Below, one piece after another: positions 21,703 to 35,479 of a DNA stretch of 64,000 bases. Origin of the DNA: Neckera pumila (lineage: Eukaryota; Streptophyta; Bryopsida; Hypnales; Neckeraceae); contig OZ018411.1 in NCBI GenBank assembly GCA_963969595.1, forward strand, positions 7,008,501-7,072,500, read 5' to 3'. The position numbers and the translations under genes were made by a program. Under the pieces are notes generated by a model that worked only from the letters and a program-made list of their open reading frames with translations, was not told the DNA's origin and searched no databases. Within the stretch, counting starts at the first letter, position 1; each line of letters begins with the position of its first letter.

Positions 21703-24700
21703 GTTTGAATATGAAGAAAAGTCACTACAAACGACACAGAAGCTTCACGAAGGAAAAGAAGAAGTAGAGATTAACGTTGACTAATCGAAAGCGCAATGTC
21801 CAGCACTTCACAACAAGATCCTTCTAAGATCAAGATTCAAAATAGCAGGACCTACACCTTTCTCACGGCTCGACAACAAAGGCTCACTATCCTAGAGTAA
21901 GAGAGCTCCACTGCTATTTCAGAAACAACTCGAAACAGAGAATATCTGTTGCCAATCCAAGAAAGCAGAAAATTTCTACTGCCAGGTGAATGCGAAACGC
22001 TCAAAAGCACAGCAAACACTAATGAAAAACGAAACACACCGTCCTAACACTCTCTCAACACAGCTAGAAAATGAGCGCGTCGTGGACTTCAATCTTCACC
22101 AACGGAAAACCAAATGGAGAAGCTCCCTTCCTCTCACCTCAACTGCATTTCAATGCCAATCAAATATACGGCATTCCGACTTTCACAGAAGAAAAAATAC
22201 ACATGTCACGAAAACCACAACCGAAATGACAACCTTGCTCCCTACTCCGCCAAAAACATCGAAAGCAGCTTCCAAATGTCGACCGAATTAACAGAAACCA
22301 TAAGTCTGCGCAAGTGTCAAATCAATTCAGCGTCGTCTCCGCCGTTCGACTGACACAAACTGTCCCGAAATTTGCTCCAGACCAGGCTCCAATTTAAGCA
22401 CCTCCCAAATCTGTGTTCCGGCCCGCGACCTCCTCGGACGTTCCCACTGCCCAGCCGCGCGGCGACCTTGGCAGCTTCGCCTGCAGCAGAAACAGGAACC
22501 AGGCCCGGAAAATGAGAAGAACGGAAGAACAATTCAAAGCTTGAGGTGGGGCCTGGGACCTGAGGCCTGAAAGAAGGCCGGCAAGGAAGGACTGAGAACC
22601 GTCCCTGTATCGATTCCTTACCATTCCTCACAAGTAGAATCAATACCTTAAATGAGGCTGGCTGTTTGGCTGTTTGTTTTGTTTTGTTTTGTTTTGTTTT
22701 GTTTGTAGCGTGGACAACTTCCTGACCGTGTGTCCCCCGGCCGCGTGCTTGGTACTGTCGGAAAGCTCTTGCCGAAGAGGGGTGCACCGGCTTGGTTTCG
22801 TGGCGTTTGGAGCGGTGGTGCAAAAGTTATTGAATTTCAAAGTATTTATTGATTAAAAAATTAGAAAATTACTTTTATTTTGATTTTGGTGGCGTTCTTG
22901 GTATTGGGAGTGGAACCGGGAGTAGAACTGGGGGTAGAATTGGAAGTAGAATCAGGAGTGGAACCGGGAGTAGATGAAAATTGGGCCAACGGCACAAGGT
23001 CACACTAGTTCTATTGAAAGCGTCCCTCAAAGTGCATTTAAATCGACCCTATATTCAATTGCAAATTCCTTTCACTGTTGATTTTCCATCTAGATTGTGA
23101 TTTTATGACCAGGCTATACGACAGATTCAATGACGTAGGAATTTTTTCACTTTGAAAATTCATAGTAATTATATGGCTTTGTTGAAAAATTATATATATT
23201 TTTTTAAATTCATGGATTGATTTTCAATTGTGTTTAATACTATAAAAAATGTTTTTTGAAAATAATGCCTCCAACTATGCTAAATTGCTTATCTTGATAG
23301 TTTTAGGTGTTTTCATCTTAGAAGGTGATTGAAAGGTGGGTTGTAGGATCTTGGTTGGTATGGGAAATCTATCCAAATTCCGTATTAGGCACACTCTAAT
23401 ATATTTTGAAATAGTGTGATGGGAGAAGTTTGAGGTAATCTAGCCAATTTTTGTCGTTTTCTATTGTGACTCAACTATTCATTGATATAAGAGCGAATTT
23501 GAATTTCGTAGATTTTCTACAATTGGAATTGCCTTTGATGAGTTTCATTTTGTTTGTACTTCAACGTGAGTAGAGAGAAATTATATTTTAGATGTACCTT
23601 TGCCTTGTTGTCAAACTAAAAGCAAGTGAAAAAGTTCAAGTCCAGTGATAAGGTTAGTTTTTCAAAAATCATGAACATACCTTCCCCACTTTTCCACTAC
23701 CCTCCTCCTAAAATTTTACTGATCAACAATTCAAATTCTCCTCTTGCAACTATTGCACATTTCCATGTAGATTTATAGAAATTTCTTTCACCTTTTTCCC
23801 AAGATTCGACCAATTCTATGAGGATGGAAGTTTGCTCCAAGTCAATTTTTCTTGCATTGTCTTGGGTCCCAAGACTGTGACACTAAAGAGTTCTCGCGTC
23901 AAACGCGATGACGGGGCTGAATGTGGGGTAACGTGGAGGCCATGGCCGGCATCAGGGCCTGAAAGAAGGAGACGCGGAAAAAGGGGCGGGAGTGGGGCCA
24001 CGTGGAGAGGACCGGGCAGTTGCGGACGCGGGTGCTGCAGGGCGGGGTTGACGGTGATGGCGAACCTGCCGCCGCGGGTCCATGACTCCTGAATCCTGAC
24101 CAGGTTCAATGAATCGGGGGAGGTTTCAAGATTTCTGTGGCGTACATGCATTCGGGACACGAAACCGTCCCCTTCTGTTTTTCAGGCTGCCTTGGTCTCC
24201 TTGACTCTGGCAGCTTTGCCTTCTAGAGGCCCGTTCAATGTCCGGGAAGAACAGGCGGCTAATACAAAGTTAGCCGGTTGAAATGGTAAAAAAACCGGTT
24301 GAGCTTTGAAAGTGAAGGATGGAAAATCGGAGGAAAAATTGATAAGATAGGCAATCAACCGGTGTACATAAAAATTTGGGGGTCAATTTACCCGCCTCAA
24401 TTTATAATAGGGTGGATTTTAACCGGTTTGTTTTGTAAAAAGGAGGATTTTAGCTGCTATACATGTACCGTAAGTGGCACATATCCGGGTTAAGATAGGT
24501 CGGGTATTGGGATAAAGAGGCCGGGTATTGCATAAGGGGGTCAGTAGAACCAGCTAAGGACAGGGCCAACTGGCCGTAGGGGAGCACCCAAGGAAGAGGG
24601 GCGGGAGGGCCGTTTGAAGAAGGTGAAAATTTTGAACCCTAAACTTTGATTTTTGCAACCTTTTCAATGACCATCCTTAACTCCATATTGCATGGGTTGG

Positions 24701-26640
24701 GAGGATTCTTGGCTTTCAGTTGATGAAAGGCTATGCCAAGTTCAATTCCTGCCAAGAATGTAATGTCTTTTTTAGATTGTAAACCGGCAATTTTTTGACA
24801 TTAGAGGATTTTCACTTTTCAAATTTTCACTTGGAAGGAAATAGTCCGGTTACAAATTGATATGGGGGGCAAAAACCCGGAAAATTTCAAAGTTAAAAGG
24901 ATGAAACCGGTGCCCTCTAAAAAAAACCGGACCATTATTGTAGAAGGAGGATATCTACTGGTAGAGCTCCAAAATCTTCCCGAACGCTGGGCCCGTTCCC
25001 TTCTAAAGGCCCCGTTCCCACCTGGTCTTACGGGTGCTCTTAACAGCTGCTCTACATCATAATTTGTTGTTGTGTTCCCACTCACGTTGTTTAGCAAATG
25101 CCGATCCTAGCTGGAAGCTGAGGTGTCGGGGTGTAAGAGCGGAGGTATTACATAATTTCTGGAGTAATCACAAGAAACTCGCCAGATTTTTTGTAACATT
25201 AAAATCTCTGGAATTTGAAGATTTCCGTTGAACCCGTGCGTTGTTATGTACTGTTGCCTGTTTGTGCGTATTATCTAAAACTACCGTTGCTATCTGAGTA
25301 TGCTGTTGAATTTTTTGGACTTGCGGGAGAACATTTCAGTTTCACCGAAGACAAAACCCGGCAACAGTCGAAGCAATGCAGTTCACGAAGACCAGGAAGA
25401 CTACTTCAACACCTCCCATGCAGACACAATCGGTCCAAGAAATCGAAGCTTCAATTAATCGTTAATCTTCTTCTACGGTAGCTGCGACCCGAGCTGCGAC
25501 CAACATCTGATTTGGAGCCACCCCTAGTTTTTTATTTTTATGTTTTGAACAAACGGACAATTTCCATTGAGCCACCCGGCCCTAGATTTGACTCCCGAAG
25601 CACTGCCTGCTCAGAACTTGGACGTGCAACCTGAGAGCGTTGCAGCAGCTTCAGAAGTAGTAGAGGTTGTTTCAAGCTCTGTTCCCAGCATGAAGAAATA
25701 ATCAATGCAAGAAATTTGCAGCACCAGAATCTTCACTACGTCCACTGGTTGGAGAAGATCGATGAAGCTTCAATTTTCTGCACTGGTTGTTTCAGATCTT
25801 GTTCAAGGCTCCTCGAAGCTCCAATTTCTTGCATTGGTTGTTGACTTGTTTCAGATCGTGAACAATCAATATTGGATTAATAATATATGGTGTTAAGTAA
25901 CTAATAACAGTTGGTGTTAAGTTCGAGGCATGTGAGAATAGCAAACAACTAACAAACAAATACTCCTGTAGTACAATAGTTCCAAACCTGACTCCCGTAA
26001 AAAAAAGGTGATTTCCTACTTAGGCGGAGATTTTATCTTTTAACACATGGAGTTTGCAAACACCAGGTGGGAACGGACCCTAAGTGATGGTGAAATTGAA
26101 AATTTGAAGTGGAGTTGCCCTTTGACAAGGGGACAACACATGCATCCCCAATTGTTCAGGAGTTCCTTTTGCATGCTTGAAAAATGGGGAACTTCTAGAG
26201 TGAACAAAACTTGTCTTATACGGCTCCTTAGCCAATCCAATCCTAGAAGTAATTTAGAAAGGTCCCCCAGGCATCTAAAAAAGCATAATACCTTTTCATC
26301 ATGGCCGGAAGGATCATTGTTTGGTTATACAATGTTTGTGTGAAAGAGTGTCTTGGCAATCATTTGAGTTATCCGTATCTAACTTGTAAGCGCATCCCAA
26401 GGTATTGAGCTTCTTATATTCAGCCAACTCTAATGCAAGGTTTCACCCTAACTTCAATTTCAAGGGATCTGATCGTGAGTTAAAGTTAGGATGCATGCTC
26501 GTACCATTGTTGATCCTTTGGTTGTTGCACATGACTCACGGCTTGTCCAGAAGGAGGCACAAGCCATTCTCTGATCCTGAGCCATAAATCAATGTACCAA
26601 TCTATATAGCACATATGTTTCTCCACATCTTCGCATCCTT
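21703..26640. other. Intergenic region with simple repeats
   Basis: No supported gene. Contents include a TTTTG run (about 22675-22703), a roughly 15-bp minisatellite of GGGAGTAGAACTG type (about 22908-22975), a GC-richer patch (about 23880-24120) and several accggtt-rich stretches (24260-25000) that look like decayed transposon. Frames on both strands here lack domain features. Confidence 0.5.
22908..22975. repeat. Short minisatellite of about 15-bp GGAGTRGAAYYGG units
   Basis: Four to five degenerate units follow each other, for example GGGAGTGGAACC, GGGAGTAGAACTG, GGGGTAGAATTG, GAAGTAGAATCA and GGAGTGGAACC. Confidence 0.75.
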
Positions 26641-26659
26641 CTACAGTAACTCGGATACT

Positions 26660-27850
26660 GATATGATGTAGAATGTCGAAATATTTGTCTGGGGCAATCT
26701 AATTGCACTATTCAGTGTAGTGATTGGTGGAAGGTGAGGTGAATTTGTCAAAATCTAACTTAGAAATTCCATTTTGGTACTTCTTTGCCGAATCCAACCT
26801 TCTCGTAGTAGTAAATTCCTAAAAGATTTGACTTTCAAATTTAGTACAATGTACTAACCTCTTTGGGTAAAAATTGATCTTTTTAAAAATACTCTTGATA
26901 CAAAGGTAAAATTTAAAAACCTTTGTAAATCATTGGAATTTATTATTTTCAATTAAAAAAAAAATCCTTAGAAAATTACAAACATTCAATCCATAGTCAA
27001 TTCTAAAAAGAAATTTCATTTTTTTGTTACAATTTTTCTTGAAAAATATTAGTTATTGCAATAATTAATCTGACCGTATCATTAAAGAAAATTTTAGGCC
27101 TTTAGAAGGGCTGTTCTATAGTCTTTCAAAGTACCTTGAAATTTTATTTTTTGGAGCTGAAAATTTCAATTTCTCCCTACTTCCGCGCAGCTAAAATTGC
27201 AGTGACAGTGGCGCAGGAACCAAGTTTTATGAGTAAAAAATTAAAAAAATAAAAATAAATTGTGAAATCTGACAATTTTGGCGAGGGATAATACACTTTG
27301 ACTGCTCACCGGGGGACTTTTTTAAACTGACAGGCCAAACTTGGAATGTCAATCTGGCATGCCAATGTGGAGCAGCCCTTCGGAGGGGTTGATATTTTCT
27401 CTAATGTGGATATGATGTATAATTCATACTTACAATTTTTGTTTGAAAGTCATCATTTAATTATTACTCTAATGTGCAATTTATGATACATCTCTATTGT
27501 TTGGAGAATTTGAACTACCCTTGGTTCTTACGGAGGTTAAAGTATTCCCAATCATAAAAAATAAAAATTAAAAGTTATAAGAAAAATTAAATAATTATAT
27601 GCACCATGGTCTAGACATAGCAAAAATAAAAGGTTTATTTGTTCATAAGCAAGTAATGTATTAGTGATACAAGTTTTGTAGGTGCTACTAATGTCTCACA
27701 ATCACTTGTCTACTAAAATTATCCAATGTAGCTTGATTTCATGCTAGATTTTAATTAGTCCTATAATTAATGAATTAGATATCAATTTTTCATAGTCACT
27801 ATATTATATATTTGTAGAATACTTATATTAGTGCAAGCTAAAATATGACT
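26660..27850. repeat. Dispersed repeat, copy A
   Basis: Several blocks match 35490-36680 in the same order and strand. They include GGCAATCTAATTGCACTATTC, CCTTCTCGTAGTAGTAAATTCC, AAACATTCAATCCATAGTCAATTC and CTACCCTTGGTTCTTACGG. Copy A lacks the Stowaway MITE of copy B but has an extra segment of roughly 300 bp (about 27080-27395). Confidence 0.75.
27106..27381. mobile_element. Possible MITE inserted in repeat copy A
   Basis: The end GAAGGGCTGTTC faces GGAGCAGCCCTTC, about 12 bp of inverted repeat. The enclosed DNA is absent from the corresponding position of copy B near 36055. A target duplication is not obvious. Confidence 0.4.
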
Positions 27851-27932
27851 TTTATAACTTAACTTGTTTGACCACAATACAAAATATCTGTAAAATACTT
27901 ATTGTATTTTAATACATGCTAAAATATGACTC

Positions 27933-28680
27933 TTAACCCCTAAAGGACCAAATACCGTTTTTTGGCAACATAGCGATTTTGGGCAGTTCACTACAAATGG
28001 AGTTTTTATGTTTTTTCTTTGAAAATTTTACACAACATGTGCTTGAGGAGTAGCTTTAAGGCCCAACAATTTTCATAGCTTTGAACTATACGATTAAAAC
28101 GTTATTGCATGATATGTGATTTTCAGTAGTTGGCAGGCAGCCCGGGTAGCTCAAAAAAGTTCTTTAAAAATGATTTTAAGAAAAAATAAAAATCTGAAAT
28201 TGGTTCTTTAGATTTATCTAGAAGTGTGAAGCTTTGAATCATTCAATTTGGATCTATGAATCAAAAGTTATGAGGATTTTAAGTTTGTGGGTAGGTATGG
28301 AGTCTTTCAAAACCATACCTACCCACAAACTTAAAATCCTCATAACTTTTGACTCATAGATCCAAATTGAATGATTCAAAGCTTCAGACTTCTAGATAAA
28401 TCTAAAGAACCAATTTCAGATTTTTTTTTTTTTTTAAAGTCATTTTTAAAGAATTTTTTTGAGCTGCCCGGGCTGCCCGCCGACCAATGAAAATCACATA
28501 TCATGCAATAACGTTTTAATCGTATAGTTCAAAGCTATGAAAATTGTTGGGCCTTAAAGCTACTCCTCAAGCACATGTTGAGTAAAATTTTCAAAGAAAA
28601 AAAATAAAAACTCCATCCGTAGTGAGCTGCCCAAAATCGCTATGTTGCCAAAAAACGGTGCTTGGTCCTTTAGGGGTTAA
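27933..28680. mobile_element. 740-bp fold-back MITE flanked by TTAA (piggyBac-like ends)
   Basis: Two arms of about 365 bp are near-perfect reverse complements, meeting at about 28306 in a short AGTCTTTCAAAA-type loop. The ends are CCCCTAAAGGACC and its complement, with TTAA on both outer sides (27933-27936, 28677-28680). TTAA target sites and CCC-starting ends are features of piggyBac elements, so a non-autonomous piggyBac-like origin is a fair inference. It has no coding capacity. A transcript would fold into a long hairpin and could feed small-RNA production. Confidence 0.8.
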
Positions 28681-31600
28681 CTGTCACTAGTCTAAAAGAT
28701 ATTGTCTAATTTTTACTTTCATTGAGAGTAGTTAGGTACTTTTGTGAGTCATTATATGAATGTTTAAAGATGGCCTTCTTTAGTTGCCAAAGTATGATAT
28801 TGAAAAAGAAATATTCTCTATAAGCTAGAATTATAAACTAATTTTTTAAGTTCTAACCTACAAAGTCAAAATATATGTATGACTACTCGAGTTATTAAGT
28901 GTAGTAAGGAAAAACTTATAGAGTAAAAGAACCAAGGTATCTACACTTGTCTTACATTCAACCTATAAGACTTATATTAAGATTGTTTCTCAAGCAGTGA
29001 GAATAAGGGGATTGAAGTATACTTCTTTTATTGCAAAACTGTATTTAATGTGAAGTTCCAAGTGTATGTAGGAAATTAATGTACTTAAGTGCATCATATT
29101 ACCATTATATACTCTCAAAATTTGTGTGGTGTGAGATAGGTCTATAAAGTGCTCGGGCTCTCAAAGCATCCCCTCATACAAAATAGGTAATTTTGCTTTC
29201 TCATTGCACCAACAATGTACAAATAGTGCACATTTCAGCAAGTGGATACTTTCAATGACCACCGCGTTTCAATTTCAAAAATTCATAATTAATTCCACAA
29301 AGCTCCAAAAAATAGGAAACAACTTGGGCCTTATGCCAATTCAATGAATAACATTTAGTAGCAAAGTGGTGGGTTGCCTTCCCCCGGATGGAATGGTGTG
29401 ATGTATTCCACACCATCATTAGCTAATTTACACGCATCAAAGTGTTGGGCTGCCTTCCCCCGGACATAATGGTGTAATGTATTCCATACCATCATTAGCT
29501 AATATACACGCATCAATTTAGTCAGTCAGCTGGCACAACTATACAACATACATTAAAAATTAAAACAAAACCAAAGTTCATACACCCATTAAACCAAGCA
29601 CACAATAACCAACTCTTTACACTCATACATTGGGTATTTTGAAAACTCAAAATATTCTTGGTTTTGTATAAATGCAAGCCAATAGCTTAATTCATTAATT
29701 TTCTTATTTTTTTTAATTTTTTTTTATAGAGAAAGATGGTTTGCCAAAAACACAAAGAACTCAATGAGTAAAGTGTATGTTTTACTCATTGAATTGGCAT
29801 TTTACCAATATTAAAATTAACAAAAGAAAATGGAGAATACCATAATTTACTGCCACTATCATAGTACCGTAGCTTACATTAATGCTGAGAGGATGAATTC
29901 TGTGGATGAGGATTCCAGAGAGGAAAAGGCAGCCTTTCCAAAGGGTACTGAATGTTATGTGTCTTTGAAAGAAAACTTATTGAAAAAGTATTTCAAGTCT
30001 AGACTCCCCCAACTCTTAACTCCTAAATGCCCAATGCACCCAAATCTAGTGTTTGAAAAATTTTGAAGTTAAACAAAACCTAACCAAGTTGCTATTTTTA
30101 GCATTTTATATTTTTAGAAAGTTCTTCTTAAAGTCTAATTTTAGTACCAAAAATCTGATCTTGGAAAAAAATGATAGTGTTTTTTCTATTCAAGTTTTTG
30201 TACAAGGGTACCCATTGCAATTTTGACTTCTCGTAGTGCTGAGAGCTCTTGGAAATGAGCCTCAAATACACTAGATCTTGGAAAAAAATCACATTTAAAA
30301 TTCATTTAAAAAAATTCATTTAAAATTCATTTAAAATTCATTTAAAATTTAAAATTCATTTAAAAAAAAATGTTGGGTAGATTTTAAGAAGCTGTAAATT
30401 GATCGGGGCTATACAAGTTAGGCCCTTTTACCTCATATTTTTTTGGTCACCAACTTCTTAGATTTGACTTGTGTAAGAAGATTGAAATACTTTTGGAGTT
30501 TTAGCACCCTCATGGTCAAACATTATAATCTTTCACTCCATAAGTGATATTGTTGTGTTCTCTTTACCTATGAGATCTCTAACATGTCCAGTTTGAATTT
30601 GTATGGTTACAATTAAAAAAAAATTGATACAACTTATCAAAATGTTGGCATTCTGTTCAATTTAGAGCAAATTTCAGGAAGCCTAAAACAGGCCCAACAT
30701 TTTGTTCAATTTACAGCAAATTCCAAGAAGCCCAAAACAAGCCTTGGGCATTTAGGGGTTAAATGGGCGCTTTTATAGAACTCCTACCTTACTTAGATTG
30801 CAACTTGTGATATACTAATTCATGTTGCAGGTCTGCCAGTAACATACTAGTTGACGAAAGTCGACGAAGACAAGTCAGAAAATCCCCGATTCTCGTACAC
30901 ATCAAATAGTCTTCGTTCCCACCGGTAGGCTGCAATACGCTACAAACTGGAATGGCGAATTCTAGCCATGCTATGCCAAACACAAGGTCTCTCAGGTCCA
31001 TAAGTAACAATTTCACAATATCTTCTTGGTTTCCCACAAAAATCGGAAGATACCTTGGAAAACTGACATATTTTACCTTCTAATGCAAAAAAATTCTTCT
31101 TCTTCCAAAACTTATTAGACACACTGCTGAAGTCTAGAGTTGATAGAGTTGAAAATTTTGGTGGAACGAGACTAATCACAACATAAGCAGCTATGTTTGA
31201 AGAGAAACCGTCCCTGGCACACTGACTTGCCTTTTGAGTAACGTTCTACTCACATGTGGCATCTGTCCATGCAAAGCCTCCTCCCCTTCGGTGCAGAGAC
31301 AATAAATCTCAACCTCAATGCTTGGCATCTGGAAGTGATCTTGCACAATCAGATGGTATCGCTACACCATCTGATCTTGAATCTCAGGGCCAATCCCATG
31401 CAAGCAATCACTTTCATAACCAAAGTAATAACCTAGGCAGAAGGAACTGATGGCGAAAAAACATGGACACTCTAAACGGATCTGAACGGTTCTTCCAATA
31501 TGAACAAACTACAATTGACATTAGCTCTCGAATTTGCATCCAGAAGCCACAATTCGACAACAATACCTACATAATTTAAAACTCGTCTTCACCATTTTCA

Positions 31601-31778
31601 TTACCAGAAACAAACAATCTGGTAAATTCAGAACATTCCATTGAGAAAACGGTGAAGAAACTCAACAATTATCAGGACCTACAGCCGTATACACAACACC
31701 AGTGTATAACTATATGCCTCAAAAGTAAGCAAGGTCCACTACAAAACCTAATCAGACGGTATTGAAATTACAAAAAGT
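28681..31778. other. Intergenic region with tandem repeats
   Basis: A 76-bp tandem duplication (TTGCCTTCCCCCGG units at about 29364 and 29440) and an ATTCATTTAAA simple repeat (about 30290-30370) are visible. The frames at 29830-30066 (plus) and 31037-30789 (minus) have no recognisable domain. The stretch up to 31778 includes the 3' flank of the eIF3c gene. Confidence 0.5.
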
Positions 31779-34700
31779 CTAGAATCGGCTCCCTACTCTC
31801 GACAAGCTAACCATCCGACCACTGGCGTCTGCAGCTTGTTGGCCGCGGTTGACGCCCCCGGAAGCTGGCCCTGTCTGATAAGGGGTCCTCCCCACGCTGC
31901 TGTACGCGTCCTGGTAACGGGTGCTCTGGTACCCGGTGTTGTACCCCCGCCCTCCTTGCCCACCGCGGTTGTAGTTGTTGTACCCCCCGCCCTGGTTGTC
32001 CCTGCCGCCGCGACCCCCTCCTTGGTTGTCACGACCCCCACGACCGCCGCGACCCCCCCGGAAGCCCCCACCGCGTCCTCCTCCGTAGTCTCCCCCGCGC
32101 CTCCCACCTGCTGCGTCGGCGTAGTCCTGGCCCTCCTTGTTGCGGCGCCCCATCCCCTCCACCCCACCCCCTCCCGTGCGAGCGTCGAAGGCCTTCTCGT
32201 TGCTCTCCACCAGCACGTTCAGCTTCTCCGCAAACTGCGACGCCAGCGCCTGCAGACGCGTCGGCTCCACGTTGTGCGTCACGATGCACCGCGTCGGCTG
32301 GTCCCAGCTGGCGTGCAGCTCCTCCGCGATCATCATCTTGCTCACGATGCTGTGCACCTGGGCCCCCGGCAATCCGAACATCAACATCAGCTGGTCCAGG
32401 CTCAGGGAATCGAAGTAGGGCGAGTACGTGAAGATGTAAGTCCGCAGCGCCTCCTCCTGCATCTTGCCTTGCAGCATTTCCATGATGGCCTCCCGCTGCC
32501 CCAGCAGCTTCCACACGTCCATGCTCTGGATCACCTCCACGGCCTTTTTCCATTCGCCCTTGCTCAACGACCGAGTCGCGGCCATCACGTGGTCGCGCAC
32601 GTTCTCCGGAGGACCCGTGAACGTCTGCCTCTCGTTGATGTCCAGCAGCCTCCGGAAGGGCTTGCTCACCACCTTCCGCTTCATGTCGTGCACGCTTGAC
32701 GCCATGTTCGGCACCTCCAACAGCATCGCCGTGATCAGGTGCACGGCCTCCAAGAGCTCCAGGTTGATGTGCATGTGGAACGGCATCTGCCGCCGCCGCT
32801 CCAGCTTCTCCTGTTCCGGGTTCTTCTCGTGGTACCGGCTCTGCGACACCCCCTGCGCCAGCAGCTCCTTCACCCGGCCGCCCGCGTACAGCTCCGACAA
32901 ACAATTGTGAGCCTCCGTCACCATAGAATCCCGGAATGCACATAGACCCAGCTGCGCCATCGCTCTGTTGAACAGGATCTGTGTCGAGATGTCCATATTC
33001 ATCACGGAGTCCTGAAGATGGCTCATCAGCAGCAGGTCCCGCGCAATGAAAAACTCTCCAGAAATGGCATGCTGGTAAATGTCACACAGCATCGCCCGAG
33101 CCTTGGTCCGCTCATCTCCGTGCTTGTAAATCAGCGTCACCAGGTCATCCATCAACTTCCTATTCGCACTTGGGAAAGAAGCCTTTCGGGGAACGATCTC
33201 TGGGGTCACCACAAAAGCCGTTGTCCCCTTCGCCTCGGTCGCCGCCTTGGCCGCAGCCTCCCCATCCTTCTCCTCGCCCTCCTCATCTCCTGCAGCCTCC
33301 GCCCCTCCGCCTCCAGAACGGTTCTGCTGCTCGGACAGCCTCCTCATGGCTTCGTACACCTCCTGTGGCTTGTAGTACACGTGCTCCACCCGCCTCAGGG
33401 ACACCCGAGCGGCAGCTCGCATATCTCCCAGCCTCTCAACGTACTGCTGCACGTTCTGGGCCAATGCCATGAACAAGGGCTCGTCCCTCAGCCGCTCCAC
33501 GTAATCCTTCGTGTGCGGGTCGATACACTGAAGGCTCTTGAACAGCTCGTCGTCACACCGCTCCAAAAAGGCCACGACATTACCCCACACATGAATCGGC
33601 CCCTCAAAATCGGCTCCTTTCTCCGTCTCGTTCTCGACCTCCGGCTCCGATGTCTCGTCCATGAGGATGTTCGGGTACTGCGCCAAAATGTCCAGAATCG
33701 ACAACACGTTCTGCACGCACTTCTTCCACACGGCGATCGGCATGTGCGTGCTCAGGCTGGGGTTCACGTCGAACTGCGCCGACACCACATGCACCATCAC
33801 CTCCAGCTTCTGGGCGGGCGTCTTCGCACACCGAGAAAGATACGACAGCTGCTCCACCTGCTCCGCACGATCCGTGCCCTTCCGCCCACGCTGCACGATG
33901 ATCTCCTTCAGCTTCTTGTCCACCATCTCCCACGAAATCTGCCCGGGGTCCATCTTCGGAAACATCTCCTTGGGCTTCTTCTCGGCAGACGTCCAGCCTC
34001 CTCCATCGTCCTGCTCCTCGTCCTCACCCTCTCCATCCGATTGCATCGTGTGTTCCACAATATCATCATCGCTGAATTCGTCTCCCGACTCCTCCTCGTC
34101 CTCCTCTTCCACCTCCACCTCAGATTCCGGATTCGCCCTGAATTTCTCGATGTCAGCCTCGAACAGCTTGTTGTTTTTCTTCAGCTTCTGTTTCATGTAA
34201 TTTAGTGACTTGGCATTGCTCGGACTCATCTTCTTCTTCGCCTCCTTGTTCGTCAGAGTCGAGTTCAAAAAATCCTCCAGCATCACCAGCGCCTTGATGT
34301 AAATGCGGGGCGCAGTCGCCGACTCCGTCACCCTATTCACCTTCTCCAGCTGCTTGTTCAGTCGCTCGAAACTCTCTTGCAGCTGCACCCAGTCGTTGAT
34401 CTTCATGTAATTCTTCATCTGCTCCGTGGTCTGCGCCAGCTCGTCATACCGCTTATCCTTGGCAGAACGAACCTGTCGCGGACCCTGGTCCTCCGACTCA
34501 TCGCTGTCCGAGTCGCCCCGGCCCCGCAAGTACTTGGAGGCGATGGCTCCTCCCTCTCCCCCCTCATCCTCATGTTCGGACACCCCCTCCTCATCTTCGC
34601 TGTCGCTATCACTCTGACCAATTCAATCGCAAACATTCAACTCAGTGCCAACCCTAGTTACTCAACCCTAAAGCTGCACAGTGTCTTCTCCACTCATTGG

Positions 34701-35006
34701 AAATGACCGCTCTCTCAGTATGCTCTCCATCAAAAAACACAGAACCTCTCACGCTCTCATGTCCATACCCGTCCCAGTTGAAGAGAAATACATACATGAA
34801 TGGGATGCACGTCGAGCACAGCCACGTATCATTACAGAAAACAACACCATGAAATCTTTCTTGCAAGGATGGGCAATACCGTGGGCAGTCAAAGCAGACG
34901 ATACAAAGCCGAGAAGACGATCAAAAGAACCCTAGCATGAATGGAACTGCAAACACAACGACAATGATCCGAAACTTACATTCCCACCCCAGAAACGGGA
35001 CGCCAT
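31779..35006 (-). CDS. eIF3c: Translation initiation factor eIF3 subunit c
   Basis: Two exons: 35006-34980 (MASRFWGGN, then GTAAGT) and 34613-31779 after a TCAG acceptor, joined in phase through a 366-nt intron. The product is 953 residues, the usual plant length. Order: MASRFWG signature, acidic [10 protein letters not shown] and later Glu/Asp tracts, the eIF3c N-terminal domain with [20 protein letters not shown], a helical body, the PCI region (about residues 640-830) with [22 protein letters not shown], then an RGG/FRGG-rich C-terminus ending [10 protein letters not shown]. It is a core subunit of the cytosolic eIF3 complex that binds the 40S ribosome and eIF1/eIF5. Without the tiny first exon the gene would appear to start at a GTG (34583). 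No damage is seen. Confidence 0.97.
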
Positions 35007-35161
35007 GTTGTCGCCGCGGAGCAGCGCGGCCGATAACGCAAAGGAAGGCAGATCGCGTAAGCTGGTAAACGCACGCCGAGGCGAGAGATTGAAGAGATGG
35101 CACAGGACGGAAAGGGTCAGAGAGATAGCAGAAACCACTGAAAGAAGTTGAGCAAGGAGCC

Positions 35162-35171
35162 TAACCCTAAA
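35162..35171. promoter_or_regulatory. Telo-box-like CCTAACCCTAAAA element upstream of eIF3c
   Basis: An AACCCTAAA motif lies about 155 bp upstream of the start codon, and two ACCCTA-type motifs sit in the first intron near 34650 and 34668. Telo boxes (AAACCCTAA) are known promoter elements of plant translation-machinery genes, which suits this gene. Confidence 0.45.
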
Positions 35172-35479
35172 ACTATCTTGGACAACAAGGGGACGAATCT
35201 CGTCCTTATTTGGGGATCTCTTTCAAGACCTCGGTCCTTTTATAGGATCTAAGACGTTTGTCAGATGCCTACAGTAAGCTTACCCTTCGTGAAGGTCAGA
35301 TTCGACATAAATTGTGTACACCAAATAGTGTAATTAGGTTGCCCCACACTAATTTCTCATATCTTACACTTTTACTCCTATAAAAAGATTTTCATCACTA
35401 ATTATTTGCAAAAAATATATATTGAAAGGACTACAAAGCTACCAAAAAGTAAATTAACAACCTTCAAGTTGTAAACCAT

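Noticed and set aside
31836..34706. Long plus-strand and alternative minus-strand frames over eIF3c, including one of 395 codons
   Set aside because: They are shadows of the GC-rich eIF3c coding strand, which has clear family identity.
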